Shown piece after piece: positions 26,990 through 38,217 of a DNA stretch of 64,000 bases (its first letter is position 1; every line of letters starts with the position of its first letter). A model generated the notes under the pieces. The model searched no databases and was not told the origin of the DNA. It saw nothing but the letters and a program-made list of their open reading frames with translations. The position numbers and the translations under genes were made by a program. This stretch comes from Pseudomonas sp. UBA4617 (GTDB lineage: Bacteria; Pseudomonadota; Gammaproteobacteria; Pseudomonadales; Pseudomonadaceae), in NCBI RefSeq assembly GCF_002386445.1, contig NZ_DGIR01000039.1, positions 242,891 to 306,890 on the forward strand, read 5' to 3'.

Positions 26990-27334
26990 TTACTCGGCCT
27001 TGTTGATCGGTTTTTCCGGGTACCAGGCGTCCAGCAGCGGGCTGACTTCGATCTTGGTCAATTCGCTGCGGCCCTTGAGCCAGGCTTCAACGGCTGCACG
27101 CTGTTCTTCGCTGACCGAGCCGCGTTTGACCGAGCACACCAGGCCGAAATCGTCACCGCCTACATAGTCCAGGCCGTTGGCATCCATGGCTTCTGCCAGG
27201 AACGCGTCGAGGAAAGCATCGATTGCCTGGTCATCCAGATCTTCCTTGAATTCCAGGTTCAGCTCGAAGCCCAATTCCTGAAACTCGTCGACACACAGCT
27301 TCTTGCGCAGACGACGGGAGCGGTTTGTGGCCAT
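26990..27334 (-). CDS. yggL: YggL family ribosome-associated protein (DUF469)
   Basis: 114 residues, about the E. coli YggL length. The start MATNRSRRLRKKLCVDEFQELGF is basic, the middle acidic (EFKEDLDDQAIDAFLDAFL), and GLDYVGGDDFGLVC is the family core. YggL has been reported on the 50S subunit; its function is modest and poorly defined. A good ribosome site (AGAGGA) precedes the ATG. It ends at a strong terminator and is probably a single gene. Confidence 0.88.
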   Translation of the reverse strand: MATNRSRRLRKKLCVDEFQELGFELNLEFKEDLDDQAIDAFLDAFLAEAMDANGLDYVGGDDFGLVCSVKRGSVSEEQRAAVEAWLKGRSELTKIEVSPLLDAWYPEKPINKAE

Positions 27335-27375
27335 GAAACAATCCTCTTAGGTAATAACGCCGCGCAGTCTACCAG

Positions 27376-31002
<3,627 letters not shown>

Positions 31003-31009
31003 GACGACC

Positions 31010-31627
31010 TCAGACCAATGCGTTGCGCTTGGCCATTTCGATCAGGTCGACCAGCGTGTCGGCCTGAAGTTTGTGCATGAGGCGCTTCTTGTAGGTACTG
31101 ACCGTCTTGCTGCTGAGAAACATGCCCTTGGCTATTTCCTTGTTGCTGCGCCCTTGGGCGAACAGCTGCAGTACCATCAGTTCACGATCATTCACCTGTC
31201 GGAAAAGTTTCAGGTCGGCATCTACCGCCTGGTTGTGCTTTATGGCCTGGCTGGGGAAATAGTTGTATCCGGCCAGCACGGCCTTGATTGCACTCAGCAG
31301 TTCGCTCAGATCCTCCTGCTTGCATACATAGCCTGCGGCACCCGAGTGCATGCAGCGCACGGCAAACAATGCCGGTGATTGCGCAGTCAACACCAGAACC
31401 TTCAGTGGCAACGCCATGGCCTGAAAGCGGGCAAGCACCTCCAGCCCGTCCAGCTTGGGGATGCTGATGTCGAGAATGACCAGGTCGGGGTTGGTTTCGC
31501 GAATCATCTGCATGGCGTCCACGCCATTGTCCGACTCGCCGACAATCTTGTAGTTCTGGTTTTCCAGCAACATACGCACGGCCAGGCGGATGACAGGATG
31601 GTCGTCGACAATAAATATGGATTGCAT
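31010..31627 (-). CDS. BvgA/EvgA-like LuxR-type response regulator
   Basis: 205 residues. The receiver domain (FIVDDHPVIR, phosphoacceptor D53 in LVILDIS, Lys in YVCKQED) is followed by a LuxR/NarL helix-turn-helix (NDRELMVLQLFAQGRSNKEIA, then SSKTVSTYKKRLMHKL). ATG at 31627 has GGGAAG upstream; TTG at 31633 would sit on the ribosome site. It is first in an operon with the hybrid kinase, its obvious partner. The upstream gap is unusually AT-rich. The target genes are unknown. Confidence 0.92.
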   Translation of the reverse strand: MQSIFIVDDHPVIRLAVRMLLENQNYKIVGESDNGVDAMQMIRETNPDLVILDISIPKLDGLEVLARFQAMALPLKVLVLTAQSPALFAVRCMHSGAAGYVCKQEDLSELLSAIKAVLAGYNYFPSQAIKHNQAVDADLKLFRQVNDRELMVLQLFAQGRSNKEIAKGMFLSSKTVSTYKKRLMHKLQADTLVDLIEMAKRNALV

Positions 31628-31873
31628 GTTCAACTTCCCTGCGGGCTATTGAGGTGACAGGCGGCACCTTATCGCAGTTGGAAGTCATCGGGGACGCGAG
31701 GAAGGGCTATTAGCCCCATATGGGAAATGGCTTACACGTTTATGCAAGTCTGGCTACGAAATATGGATTTTATAGCGGATGTCAAAGCAAGTTTGGTAAC
31801 CAATCTTTAATATTTAGCCCCGTTGTTTATATTGCCGATTGTATATGTAGGAAGTTTCCTTCGGTCAGCGCTG
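31628..31873. promoter_or_regulatory. AT-rich promoter region of the BvgA/BvgS-like operon
   Basis: About 150 bases (31720-31870) are markedly AT-rich against the surroundings. They include a perfect TTGGT-A-ACCAA palindrome at 31793-31803 and, on the minus strand, TTGACA at 31785-31780. A matching -10 is ambiguous. The AT content would suit silencing by a MvaT/TurA-type protein, which is an inference. Confidence 0.4.
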
Positions 31874-31898
31874 GCAGCCCCGGGCAGGCCCGGGCTGC
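31874..31898. terminator. Strong hairpin after dgt
   Basis: GCAGC-C-CCGGGC-AG-GCCCGG-GCTGC pairs along 11 bases with one bulge, 11 bases beyond the dgt stop. There is no T run, so the terminator role is uncertain. Confidence 0.4.
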
Positions 31899-31909
31899 AG
31901 CGGCGCGGT

Positions 31910-33241
31910 TCAGGTCGGGCTGGAACGCCCGGTCATCTCGCGCGCCATTTCGCTGGCATAGCTGTCGGTCATCCCGGCGATGAAGTCGATCATGCGCAGG
32001 AAGGCACTGTACAGAGAACCGTGCGGGTCAGGGGCGTTGTTGCCGATCAGGTCCAGCACCCGGCGGCTCTTGAACGACGGCGTGCGCCCCCCGTGTTGCT
32101 CGAGCGCAGCGCCACAGAAGGTGTTCAGCAGAATTTCCAGGGTGGTGTAGGCGCCGATCTCGTGCAAGGTCTTGCGTTTGTCCTGGAAGATCTTGTTGCG
32201 CGCCATGGCCTTGGCCTGCAGCACGCAGCGTTTGGCCGGGCCGTGCATATGTTCGACCAGGTCGCCCACCAGCTGGCCGGCCAGCAAGGCCTGCTGTTGC
32301 TCGACGAAGGCCCGCGCGGCGGCGTTGGTCAGGTGTTCGATGGCCTTGCCGCGCAGGATGGCCAACTTGCGCCGGCGGGAATCGCCCGGGCCGAGCTGGC
32401 GGTAGGTTTCCGGCAGGTCCTCGCCGACCAGGTCGAGCAGCAGCGCTTCGACTTCGGCGTATTGCAGCAGCTCCATTTCCAGGCCGTCTTCCAGGTCGAT
32501 CAGCGCATAGCAGATGTCATCGGCGGCCTCCATCAGGTACACCAGCGGGTGGCGCGCCCAGCGTTGATACTCCATTTGCGGCAAGCCAAGCTTGCGGGCG
32601 ATCTGCTCGAGCAGGGGCAGCTCGCTCTGGTAACTGCCGAACTTGTGTTTCTTGTAGCCCAGGGCGTCGGCGTGGCGTGCGCTCCACGGGTATTTAAGGT
32701 AGGTGCCGAGGGTGGCATAGGTCAGCCGGGTACCGCCGTCGAACTGGTGATACTCCAGCTGGGTCAGTACACGAAAGCCTTGGGCATTGCCTTCGAAGTT
32801 GAGGAAGTCGGCGCGCTCGTCGTCGCTCATGTCATCCAGCCAGCCACGTCCGGCGGCTTGCTGGAACCAGTGGCGGATCGCGTCTTCGCCAGAGTGGCCA
32901 AACGGGGGGTTGCCGATGTCATGAGCCAGGCAGGCCGACTGCACGATCATCCCCAGGTCGCTCGGGGCGCACCAGTCCGGAAGGTTGTCCCGCAGGGTTT
33001 CGCCGACGCGCATGCCCAGCGAGCGTCCTACGCAGCTGACCTCCAGCGAGTGGGTCAGGCGCGTGTGGATATGGTCGTTGCTGGAAACCGGGTGCACCTG
33101 GGTCTTGCGCCCGAGGCGGCGGAAAGCACCGGAGAAAATAATGCGGTCGTGGTCTTTGTGAAAGGGGCTGCGCCCGAGCTCATCGGCGCTGTATAGCGCT
33201 TTGCCCAGGCGTTCGCGGGTGAGCAGGGTGTGCCAGTCCAA
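31910..33241 (-). CDS. dgt: Deoxyguanosinetriphosphate triphosphohydrolase-like protein
   Basis: 443 residues, the length of the shorter dGTPase-like class. HD-domain metal ligands are visible: RLTHSLEV, AHDIGNPPFGHSGE and a later Asp in EAADDICYALIDLEDG. It hydrolyses dGTP (or other dNTPs) to the nucleoside and triphosphate, affecting nucleotide pools. Start: TTG at 33241 (MDWHTLLTRERLGKALY), preceded by AGGAGA seven bases away; no ATG fits the family N-terminus. It is a single gene, with a REP-like repeat upstream. Confidence 0.9.
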   Translation of the reverse strand: MDWHTLLTRERLGKALYSADELGRSPFHKDHDRIIFSGAFRRLGRKTQVHPVSSNDHIHTRLTHSLEVSCVGRSLGMRVGETLRDNLPDWCAPSDLGMIVQSACLAHDIGNPPFGHSGEDAIRHWFQQAAGRGWLDDMSDDERADFLNFEGNAQGFRVLTQLEYHQFDGGTRLTYATLGTYLKYPWSARHADALGYKKHKFGSYQSELPLLEQIARKLGLPQMEYQRWARHPLVYLMEAADDICYALIDLEDGLEMELLQYAEVEALLLDLVGEDLPETYRQLGPGDSRRRKLAILRGKAIEHLTNAAARAFVEQQQALLAGQLVGDLVEHMHGPAKRCVLQAKAMARNKIFQDKRKTLHEIGAYTTLEILLNTFCGAALEQHGGRTPSFKSRRVLDLIGNNAPDPHGSLYSAFLRMIDFIAGMTDSYASEMAREMTGRSSPT

Positions 33242-33363
33242 GGCGCGGTCTCCTGTGCATCGAAGGCAATAGCTTCCTGTGTCGGGCGTCCATGCGCAAG
33301 GGGCAGTTGTCTAACTGGGCTGTGGCAGCGGCCTTGTCCGCGATTGCGCCGGTGATTGTACTG

Positions 33364-33396
33364 CGCATTCGCGGATCGACCCGCTCTTACAGTGGC
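33364..33396. repeat. Degenerate REP-like element
   Basis: CATTCGCGGATCGACCCGC then TCTTACAG resembles the P. putida REP unit (TTCGCGGGT-AA-ACCCGCTCCTACAG) with several changes. It sits in the gap between dgt and the yqjK-like gene. Confidence 0.45.
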
Positions 33397-33421
33397 TGAT
33401 GCCACAGGATTGATTGACCCG

Positions 33422-33751
33422 TCAGGGGCGGCGGCTGCCTTGCAGATACAGGCGCACCAACGGTAGCAGGGTGCTACCCAGGCGCAACAGCCGCGCGAGG
33501 TTACCGCTGCGCACGCCCTTGCCGGTGAGGAAACCCAGCGCGACCACGGCGCCAATTCCCCACAGCGGTGCATGCTTGATGCCGAGCCCGTCGTGCAGCG
33601 AGTTGCCCATTCCGCGCACGCGGCGCAGCGGCTCGAGCAACTGCCCGGACTCATGGCGGATTTCCTGGCGGTGCATTTCCATGCGCAGGCGCAACAGTGC
33701 CTTGCGCAGTTCACGAGGGTTACGTGTGTTTGGCAGTTCTGGCAGGCTCAT
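33422..33751 (-). CDS. Small membrane-associated protein, third gene of a yqjD-yqjE-like set
   Basis: 109 residues. The N-terminal 45 residues are basic and charged (RNPRELRKALLRLRMEMHRQEIRHE), and a hydrophobic stretch near 63-77 (LWGIGAVVALGFLTG) may span the membrane. No domain is recognised. It overlaps the preceding gene by the four bases ATGA, so translation is coupled. By position it resembles E. coli YqjK, the last gene of yqjCDEK, but sequence similarity is not evident by eye. Confidence 0.7.
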   Translation of the reverse strand: MSLPELPNTRNPRELRKALLRLRMEMHRQEIRHESGQLLEPLRRVRGMGNSLHDGLGIKHAPLWGIGAVVALGFLTGKGVRSGNLARLLRLGSTLLPLVRLYLQGSRRP

Positions 33752-34122
33752 GGCAACAGGCGCTCCCGGTCCTTGGCGAGTTCCTCGAGGGTGGCACCGA
33801 ATGGTGACGACTCATCGAACACCGCAGCTTTCAAGCGCAATCCGCAGTACAGCGCGGCAATTCCGTAAAACACGCACAGGCCGATGATGCCAGCCAGGCG
33901 ATAGCTGTCCCACAGCAGCACCAGCAGCAGCCCGGAGAGGGCCGTCAGCAGCAGCAAGGCGAACACCAGGGCCAGGCCGGCGAACAACAGCAGGCTCAAG
34001 GTGCGGCCCTTCTGCTCTTGCAGTTCGATGCCGAACAGTTCGATATGGCTGTGCAGCAGCCCCAGCGCGGCCGCACCCAGGCGCTTGCCAGCAGCGCTGG
34101 CGCCGTTGGCGTCGTTATCCAT
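33748..34122 (-). CDS. YqjE-type inner-membrane protein (holin superfamily III)
   Basis: 124 residues. Two adjacent membrane helices (about 44-66 and 72-95) are joined by a short DSYRLAG turn, a pattern shared by YqjE and the phage holin superfamily III proteins. The N-terminus KRLGAAALGLLHSHIELFGIELQEQKGR is amphipathic and typical of YqjE. ATG at 34122 has GAGGGG just upstream, and its start lies nine bases after the yqjD-like stop. In E. coli YqjE is a stress-induced membrane protein of unknown mechanism. There is no sign of a prophage. Confidence 0.8.
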   Translation of the reverse strand: MDNDANGASAAGKRLGAAALGLLHSHIELFGIELQEQKGRTLSLLLFAGLALVFALLLLTALSGLLLVLLWDSYRLAGIIGLCVFYGIAALYCGLRLKAAVFDESSPFGATLEELAKDRERLLP

Positions 34123-34131
34123 GGTATCCCC

Positions 34132-34446
34132 TCAGTGGCGGTTGGCCAGCAGGCCGATCAACAGCCCGACGCCCGCTGCGATGCCGATAGCCTGCCACGG
34201 GTTTTCCTGCACGTACTGTTCGGCGCTGCCCAACGCTGCCTGGCCGCGCTCGCGTACCGAGTCCTGGGTCAGCTGCAAGGTTTCGCGGGCCTGGGCCAGG
34301 CGCTCGTGAATCTGTCCGCGCAATTCGTCCGCCTGGTCACCAGCCAGGTTGGCAGTGTCAGCCAGCAGCTTCTCGGTGTCGCGTACCAGTGCCTGGAAGT
34401 CAGCCATCAATATCTCTTGTGCAGTCTTTGCCGATTTGCTGGCCAT
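34132..34446 (-). CDS. YqjD/ElaB-type DUF883 protein, membrane-anchored ribosome-binding family
   Basis: 104 residues. A long N-terminal coiled-coil-like helix (SAKTAQEILMADFQALVRD, RETLQLTQDSVRERG) ends in a C-terminal membrane anchor with the family motif VQENPWQAIGIAAGVGLLIG. YqjD and ElaB of E. coli tether ribosomes to the inner membrane in stationary phase. ATG at 34446 has AGGGAGA seven bases upstream; an earlier start at 34506 lacks one. It is first of a three-gene set with the two genes downstream. Confidence 0.85.
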   Translation of the reverse strand: MASKSAKTAQEILMADFQALVRDTEKLLADTANLAGDQADELRGQIHERLAQARETLQLTQDSVRERGQAALGSAEQYVQENPWQAIGIAAGVGLLIGLLANRH

Positions 34447-34758
34447 GGGTGTCTCCCTGTCGATGAATGTTGGTAGTTCGAGTGATAGCACATGCCGAAG
34501 GTTCAAGTGCCGCTGCTGGTATGGGCCTTGCTAAGGCTTTGCCACGTTGCGGGGCGCTCAAGGCAGGTATTGCGCCGATACAGGGCGTCAGCGCAGCGGC
34601 TACCGATAAACCTTAACCCAATCCACGACAAACCCAAGAAAAAACCGCGCAGGCTCCGCCGAGCTCACCGAAACAGGGCAAGGGGCTGGCACCGATCAGG
34701 TGCATCGATGCAGGTTCTTGAACTGTTCTGGTGCCTTTTCAGCAGGTCTGCCTACTTC
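34447..34758. promoter_or_regulatory. Divergent region between the yqjD-like operon and amt, with an NtrC-like dyad
   Basis: 312 bases without a convincing gene. The dyad GCAC-N7-GTGC at 34689-34703 (GCACCGATCAGGTGC) has the spacing of an NtrC site, which would suit an ammonium transporter. No sigma-54 -24/-12 pair lies at a usable distance, so the assignment stays tentative. The stretch near 34620-34660 is A-rich and then GC-rich, with nothing else recognised. Confidence 0.35.
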
Positions 34759-35967
34759 ATGGAAAACACGCACAGCGCGATGGACACTCTGGTCCACGGT
34801 TCCAATACCCTGTTCATTCTCATGGGCGCCATTCTGGTGCTGGCCATGCATGCCGGCTTCGCGTTTCTCGAAGTGGGCACGGTGCGCCACAAGAACCAGG
34901 TCAACGCCTTGTCGAAGATTCTCAGTGATTTTGCCATCTCGGCGCTGGTGTACTTCTTTGTCGGCTACTGGATCGCCTATGGGGTCAGTTTCCTGCAGCC
35001 GGCCGCCGCGCTGGCGGCCGACCAGGGTTATGCGCTGGTCAAGTGCTTCTTTCTGCTGACCTTCGCCGCAGCGATCCCGGCGATTATCTCCGGGGGCATT
35101 GCCGAGCGTGCGCGCTTCGTGCCGCAGTTATGCGCCACGGCGCTGATCGTGGCGTTTGTCTACCCGTTCTTCGAGGGTGTGGTGTGGAACGGCAACCTGG
35201 GGCTGCAGGCCTGGTTACAGGCCCGCTTTGGCGCGCCGTTCCATGACTTTGCCGGCTCGGTGGTGGTGCATGCCATGGGCGGCTGGCTGGCCTTGGCGGC
35301 GGTCCTGCTGCTGGGCGCGCGACGCGGGCGCTATCGCGATGGCCGGTTGGTGGCGTTTGCGCCGTCGAGCATTCCCTTCCTGGCGCTGGGGTCGTGGATC
35401 CTGATCATTGGCTGGTTCGGTTTCAACGTCATGAGTGCGCAGACCCTGCAGGGAATCAGCGGCCTGGTGGCGATCAACTCGCTGATGGCCATGGTCGGTG
35501 GCACCCTGTCGGCCTTGCTGGCCGGGCGTAACGACCCGGGCTTCCTGCATAACGGGCCACTGGCCGGTCTGGTGGCGGTCTGTGCGGGTTCCGACCTGAT
35601 GCACCCGATTGGCGCGCTGGTCACTGGGCTGGTCGCGGGCGGGCTGTTCGTCTGGACCTTCACCGCGGCACAGAACCGCTGGAAGATCGACGATGTTCTG
35701 GGCGTGTGGCCATTGCATGGCCTGTGTGGTGTGTGGGGCGGCATTGCCTGTGGTGTGTTCGGCCAGGCGGCCCTGGGCGGCATGGGCGGTGTCAGCCTGG
35801 TCAGCCAGTTGCTGGGCAGCCTGCTGGGCGTGCTGGTGGCGCTGGCCGGTGGCTTTGCCGTGTACGGTGCGATCCGCGCGCTGCATGGCCTGCGCTTGAG
35901 CCATGAACAGGAGTTCCAGGGGGCCGATCTGTCGATGCACCGTATCGGCGCTACCAGTCAGGATTGA
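34759..35967 (+). CDS. Ammonium transporter (Amt family)
   Basis: 402 residues with about 11 membrane helices. HAGFAFLEVGTVRHKNQVNAL, ISGGIAERARF, VVHAMGGW (first conserved pore His) and PLHGLCGVWGGIACGVFG (second) are the Amt hallmarks. It carries ammonium into the cell or senses it. No GlnK gene adjoins, so this is a second Amt apart from the usual glnK-amtB pair. Start: ATG at 34759 (MENTHSAMD) with a weak AGCAGG; the frame is open 89 codons upstream, but that part is basic and unlike any transporter N-terminus. The protein appears to lack a cleaved signal peptide. Confidence 0.9.
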   Translation: MENTHSAMDTLVHGSNTLFILMGAILVLAMHAGFAFLEVGTVRHKNQVNALSKILSDFAISALVYFFVGYWIAYGVSFLQPAAALAADQGYALVKCFFLLTFAAAIPAIISGGIAERARFVPQLCATALIVAFVYPFFEGVVWNGNLGLQAWLQARFGAPFHDFAGSVVVHAMGGWLALAAVLLLGARRGRYRDGRLVAFAPSSIPFLALGSWILIIGWFGFNVMSAQTLQGISGLVAINSLMAMVGGTLSALLAGRNDPGFLHNGPLAGLVAVCAGSDLMHPIGALVTGLVAGGLFVWTFTAAQNRWKIDDVLGVWPLHGLCGVWGGIACGVFGQAALGGMGGVSLVSQLLGSLLGVLVALAGGFAVYGAIRALHGLRLSHEQEFQGADLSMHRIGATSQD

Positions 35968-36041
35968 ACCTGGTCAGGTGCGCAGGGGGCAGCAGCGGCC
36001 TAGAATAGGCTTCCCTTCATGCCAAAACCGGAACCTGCCCC

Positions 36042-36281
36042 ATGCTGCCTGAATGCCAACTGTTCGGCACCCTCGGCTGCCACCTGTGCGAAGTGGCCGA
36101 GGCCGTGCTGATGCCCTTCGTCGATCATGGCCTGCTGGTGGAGCTGGTGGATATTGCCGAAAGCCAGGCCATGTTCGAGCGTTACGGCCTGATCATTCCG
36201 GTGCTGCGGCGCTGCGATAACGGCGCCGAGCTGCATTGGCCGTTCGATGCCGAGCAGGTTGTGGCGTTTCTCGCGCAATGA
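36042..36281 (+). CDS. Glutaredoxin-family thioredoxin-fold protein (DUF836)
   Basis: 79 residues, one small thioredoxin fold. The redox motif CHLC lies in FGTLGCHLCEVAE at the N-terminus, and the cis-Pro appears in YGLIIPVLRR. Proteins of this group are short glutaredoxin-like members of unclear partner. The spacing suggests a single gene. A TAGAAT hexamer at 36001-36006 is a possible -10. Confidence 0.85.
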   Translation: MLPECQLFGTLGCHLCEVAEAVLMPFVDHGLLVELVDIAESQAMFERYGLIIPVLRRCDNGAELHWPFDAEQVVAFLAQ

Positions 36282-36387
36282 CGGCACCAGGGGAGGCGCC
36301 TCCCTGCTCCATGGGGCGCGCTGGGTCGTGATGATCATCTGCCGGCACGCCGAGGCCGGCCGTTTCCACCGATCATCAGGACCCGCC

Positions 36388-36819
36388 ATGCTCATTTCCC
36401 CCCATTTCACCCTCGCTGAAATGACCGTTTCACAGCTCGCCGCCAGGGAAGGGCTGGACAACGATCCGCCAGCCGAGGCGCGTGCCAACCTGCAACTGTT
36501 GTGCAATGTCCTGGAGCAGGTTCGCGCGCTGTTTGGCGCGCCGGTCATCGTCAGCAGCGGCTATCGCAGTCCGGCAGTCAACAGCCGCATTGGCGGGGCG
36601 CCGACAAGCAAGCATTTGCAAGGGCTGGCCGCCGACTTTACGGTGGTTGAAGTAAGCCCGTGCGAAGTCGTGCGCCGCATCAGCGAAAGCGCCATTCCGT
36701 TCGACCAGTTGATCCTCGAGTTCGAGCAATGGGTACACCTGTCGGTGACGCCAGGCGCGCCCCGGCGACAGGTGTTGACCATCAGCAGAGACAGCGGCTG
36801 CCAGGAGGGGCTGCAATGA
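36388..36819 (+). CDS. Peptidase M15-type D-Ala-D-Ala peptidase (YcbK/endolysin-like)
   Basis: 143 residues. Zinc ligands of the M15 (hedgehog/DD-peptidase) fold are present: SKHLQGLAADF gives His and Asp, and WVHLSV gives the second His; GYRSPAVNSRIGG is the preceding conserved loop. There is no signal peptide, so export would need a holin or another route, as for phage endolysins. No phage genes surround it, so a domesticated endolysin or a cytoplasmic enzyme is possible. A LexA-box gene starts 66 bases after its stop. ATG at 36388. Confidence 0.8.
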   Translation: MLISPHFTLAEMTVSQLAAREGLDNDPPAEARANLQLLCNVLEQVRALFGAPVIVSSGYRSPAVNSRIGGAPTSKHLQGLAADFTVVEVSPCEVVRRISESAIPFDQLILEFEQWVHLSVTPGAPRRQVLTISRDSGCQEGLQ

Positions 36820-36853
36820 AGCGCATTGACGAATGTAAGGGGATGTTCGTATG

Positions 36854-36869
36854 CTGTATATAAATACAG
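36854..36869. promoter_or_regulatory. LexA (SOS) box
   Basis: CTGTATATAAATACAG: CTG-N10-CAG with an AT-rich core, an exact fit to the gammaproteobacterial LexA operator. It ends 15 bases before the ATG of the 102-residue gene, overlapping its likely promoter. Confidence 0.85.
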
Positions 36870-36884
36870 TGTCGAGGTAAAGCC

Positions 36885-37193
36885 ATGCTCAACGTCGAGC
36901 AACTCAAGTACAGCGTCAACCGCATGCCCGTCGAACGGGTGGCGGACGCCGTTCTGGAACTGCGCCTCGAAGGCCTGGTCACCGACGACCGCACACCGTT
37001 CGGCAAGGTCCACTTCAATACCTGCTTTGCAGAAATTGAGGCCTTGTTTCAGCGTGCCGGCTATCACCGCGGGCTGGATGTCGTGGGTTATCAGGGGTTG
37101 CTGTATGCCCTGTACGACCCCGGCCGCTGGGAGCCGGTGCAGGTACTGCGTTGGCTGAAGGAACGCAGCGAAGCGATGGCCAAGGCTGGTTGA
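36885..37193 (+). CDS. Small SOS-controlled protein of unknown function
   Basis: 102 residues, no signal peptide or membrane segment. The sequence is mixed charged, with an N-terminal helical part (LNVEQLKYSVNRMPVERVAD) and a C-terminal helix (VQVLRWLKERSEAMA). No domain is recognised. GAGG lies eight bases before the ATG and a perfect LexA box just upstream of that, so it should be induced by DNA damage. The M15 peptidase gene precedes it and an RluA-type gene follows; neither shares the box. A role in damage response or division control is inference only. Confidence 0.85.
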   Translation: MLNVEQLKYSVNRMPVERVADAVLELRLEGLVTDDRTPFGKVHFNTCFAEIEALFQRAGYHRGLDVVGYQGLLYALYDPGRWEPVQVLRWLKERSEAMAKAG

Positions 37194-37244
37194 GGGTGCG
37201 GGCTTGGGGGATAATGCGCGGCCGTGAATGTTTCGAGCCCCGCC

Positions 37245-38129
37245 ATGACCACGCCGTTCGACCCCGCCCGCCAGCAAGCCAGCACAGTGTGCCTGCCACC
37301 CGGTAATTGGGCGACGGTACTCGACTGCCTGTGTGACCATTTCAAGGCAATCGACCGGGCTCAATGGCTTGATCGCTTTGCCCGGGGCCGGGTGCTGGAT
37401 GCCGAGGGGCTAGCTATCTCGGCTGAGCTGCCGTACAAGCGGGGCATGCGTTTGCACTACTTCCGTGAAGTGCCGAACGAGCGGCCGATTCCGGTGCAGG
37501 AGGCGGTGCTGCACGTTGATGATCACCTGGTGGTGGCGGACAAGCCGCATTTCCTGCCGGTGACGCCGACCGGGGAATATGTCGAGCAGACCTTGCTGCG
37601 CCGCCTGATTCACCGCCTCGGCAACCCGCACTTGGTACCGTTGCACCGTATCGACCGGCATACGGCCGGGCTGGTGCTGTTTTCCGCCAATCCGCAGAGT
37701 CGCAGTGCCTACCAGCGGCTCTTCCCTGAGCGGCGTATCGAAAAGCGCTACCAGGCCATTGCCGCAGCCATGCCGCAACACGATTTTCCGCTGGTGCACA
37801 AAAGCCGCCTGGTGCATGGCGAGCCGTTTTTCCGCATGCACGAAGTGGAAGGGGAGGCTAACAGCGAAACCTGGGCCGAAGTGCTGGAGAAGCATGGCGA
37901 CCTGTGGCGCTATGGGTTGTCGCCGGTCACCGGCAAGACCCACCAGTTGCGTGTGCACATGGCGGCATTGGGTGCGGGTATCAGCAATGACCCGTTCTAC
38001 CCGCTGTTGCTCAAGGACCAGGATGACTATCAGCGGCCGTTGAAACTGCTGGCGCAGAGCTTGCGTTTCGAGGACCCACTGAGCGGGGAAGAACGCTATT
38101 TCGAGAGCCGTTTGCGCCTGGATTGGTGA
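37245..38129 (+). CDS. RluA-family pseudouridine synthase
   Basis: 294 residues. The catalytic motif HRIDRHTAGLVLFS supplies the nucleophilic Asp; VVADKPHFLPVTP and the C-terminal SPVTGKTHQLRVHMAALG complete the fold. An N-terminal part with RFARGRVLDAEG resembles an S4-like RNA-binding region. It isomerises uridine in rRNA or tRNA; the target site cannot be read. ATG at 37245 was chosen over GTG at 37224, with only a weak GAG upstream. It ends convergent to aer2. Confidence 0.88.
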   Translation: MTTPFDPARQQASTVCLPPGNWATVLDCLCDHFKAIDRAQWLDRFARGRVLDAEGLAISAELPYKRGMRLHYFREVPNERPIPVQEAVLHVDDHLVVADKPHFLPVTPTGEYVEQTLLRRLIHRLGNPHLVPLHRIDRHTAGLVLFSANPQSRSAYQRLFPERRIEKRYQAIAAAMPQHDFPLVHKSRLVHGEPFFRMHEVEGEANSETWAEVLEKHGDLWRYGLSPVTGKTHQLRVHMAALGAGISNDPFYPLLLKDQDDYQRPLKLLAQSLRFEDPLSGEERYFESRLRLDW

Positions 38130-38217
38130 CCTGGAGGATTCAGGTACAGCGCCAACTTGAAGTCAGCGCAGTTCCCAAGGTAGCTACTCTGTTCGCGGTC
38201 AAGCTTTTCTGAGGGGC

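Noticed and set aside
34720..34745. Sigma-54 promoter for amt (GG-N10-GC in TGGTGCCTTTTCAGCA)
   Set aside because: The start of transcription would fall on the ATG, and the match outside GG and GC is poor.
34492..34758. N-terminal extension of the ammonium transporter
   Set aside because: The 89 extra codons are Arg-rich and unlike any Amt signal or domain, and the DNA overlaps the promoter of the divergent gene.
36388..37193. M15 peptidase plus LexA-box gene as a prophage remnant
   Set aside because: No integrase, capsid, tail or holin gene and no attachment repeat nearby; flanking genes are core.
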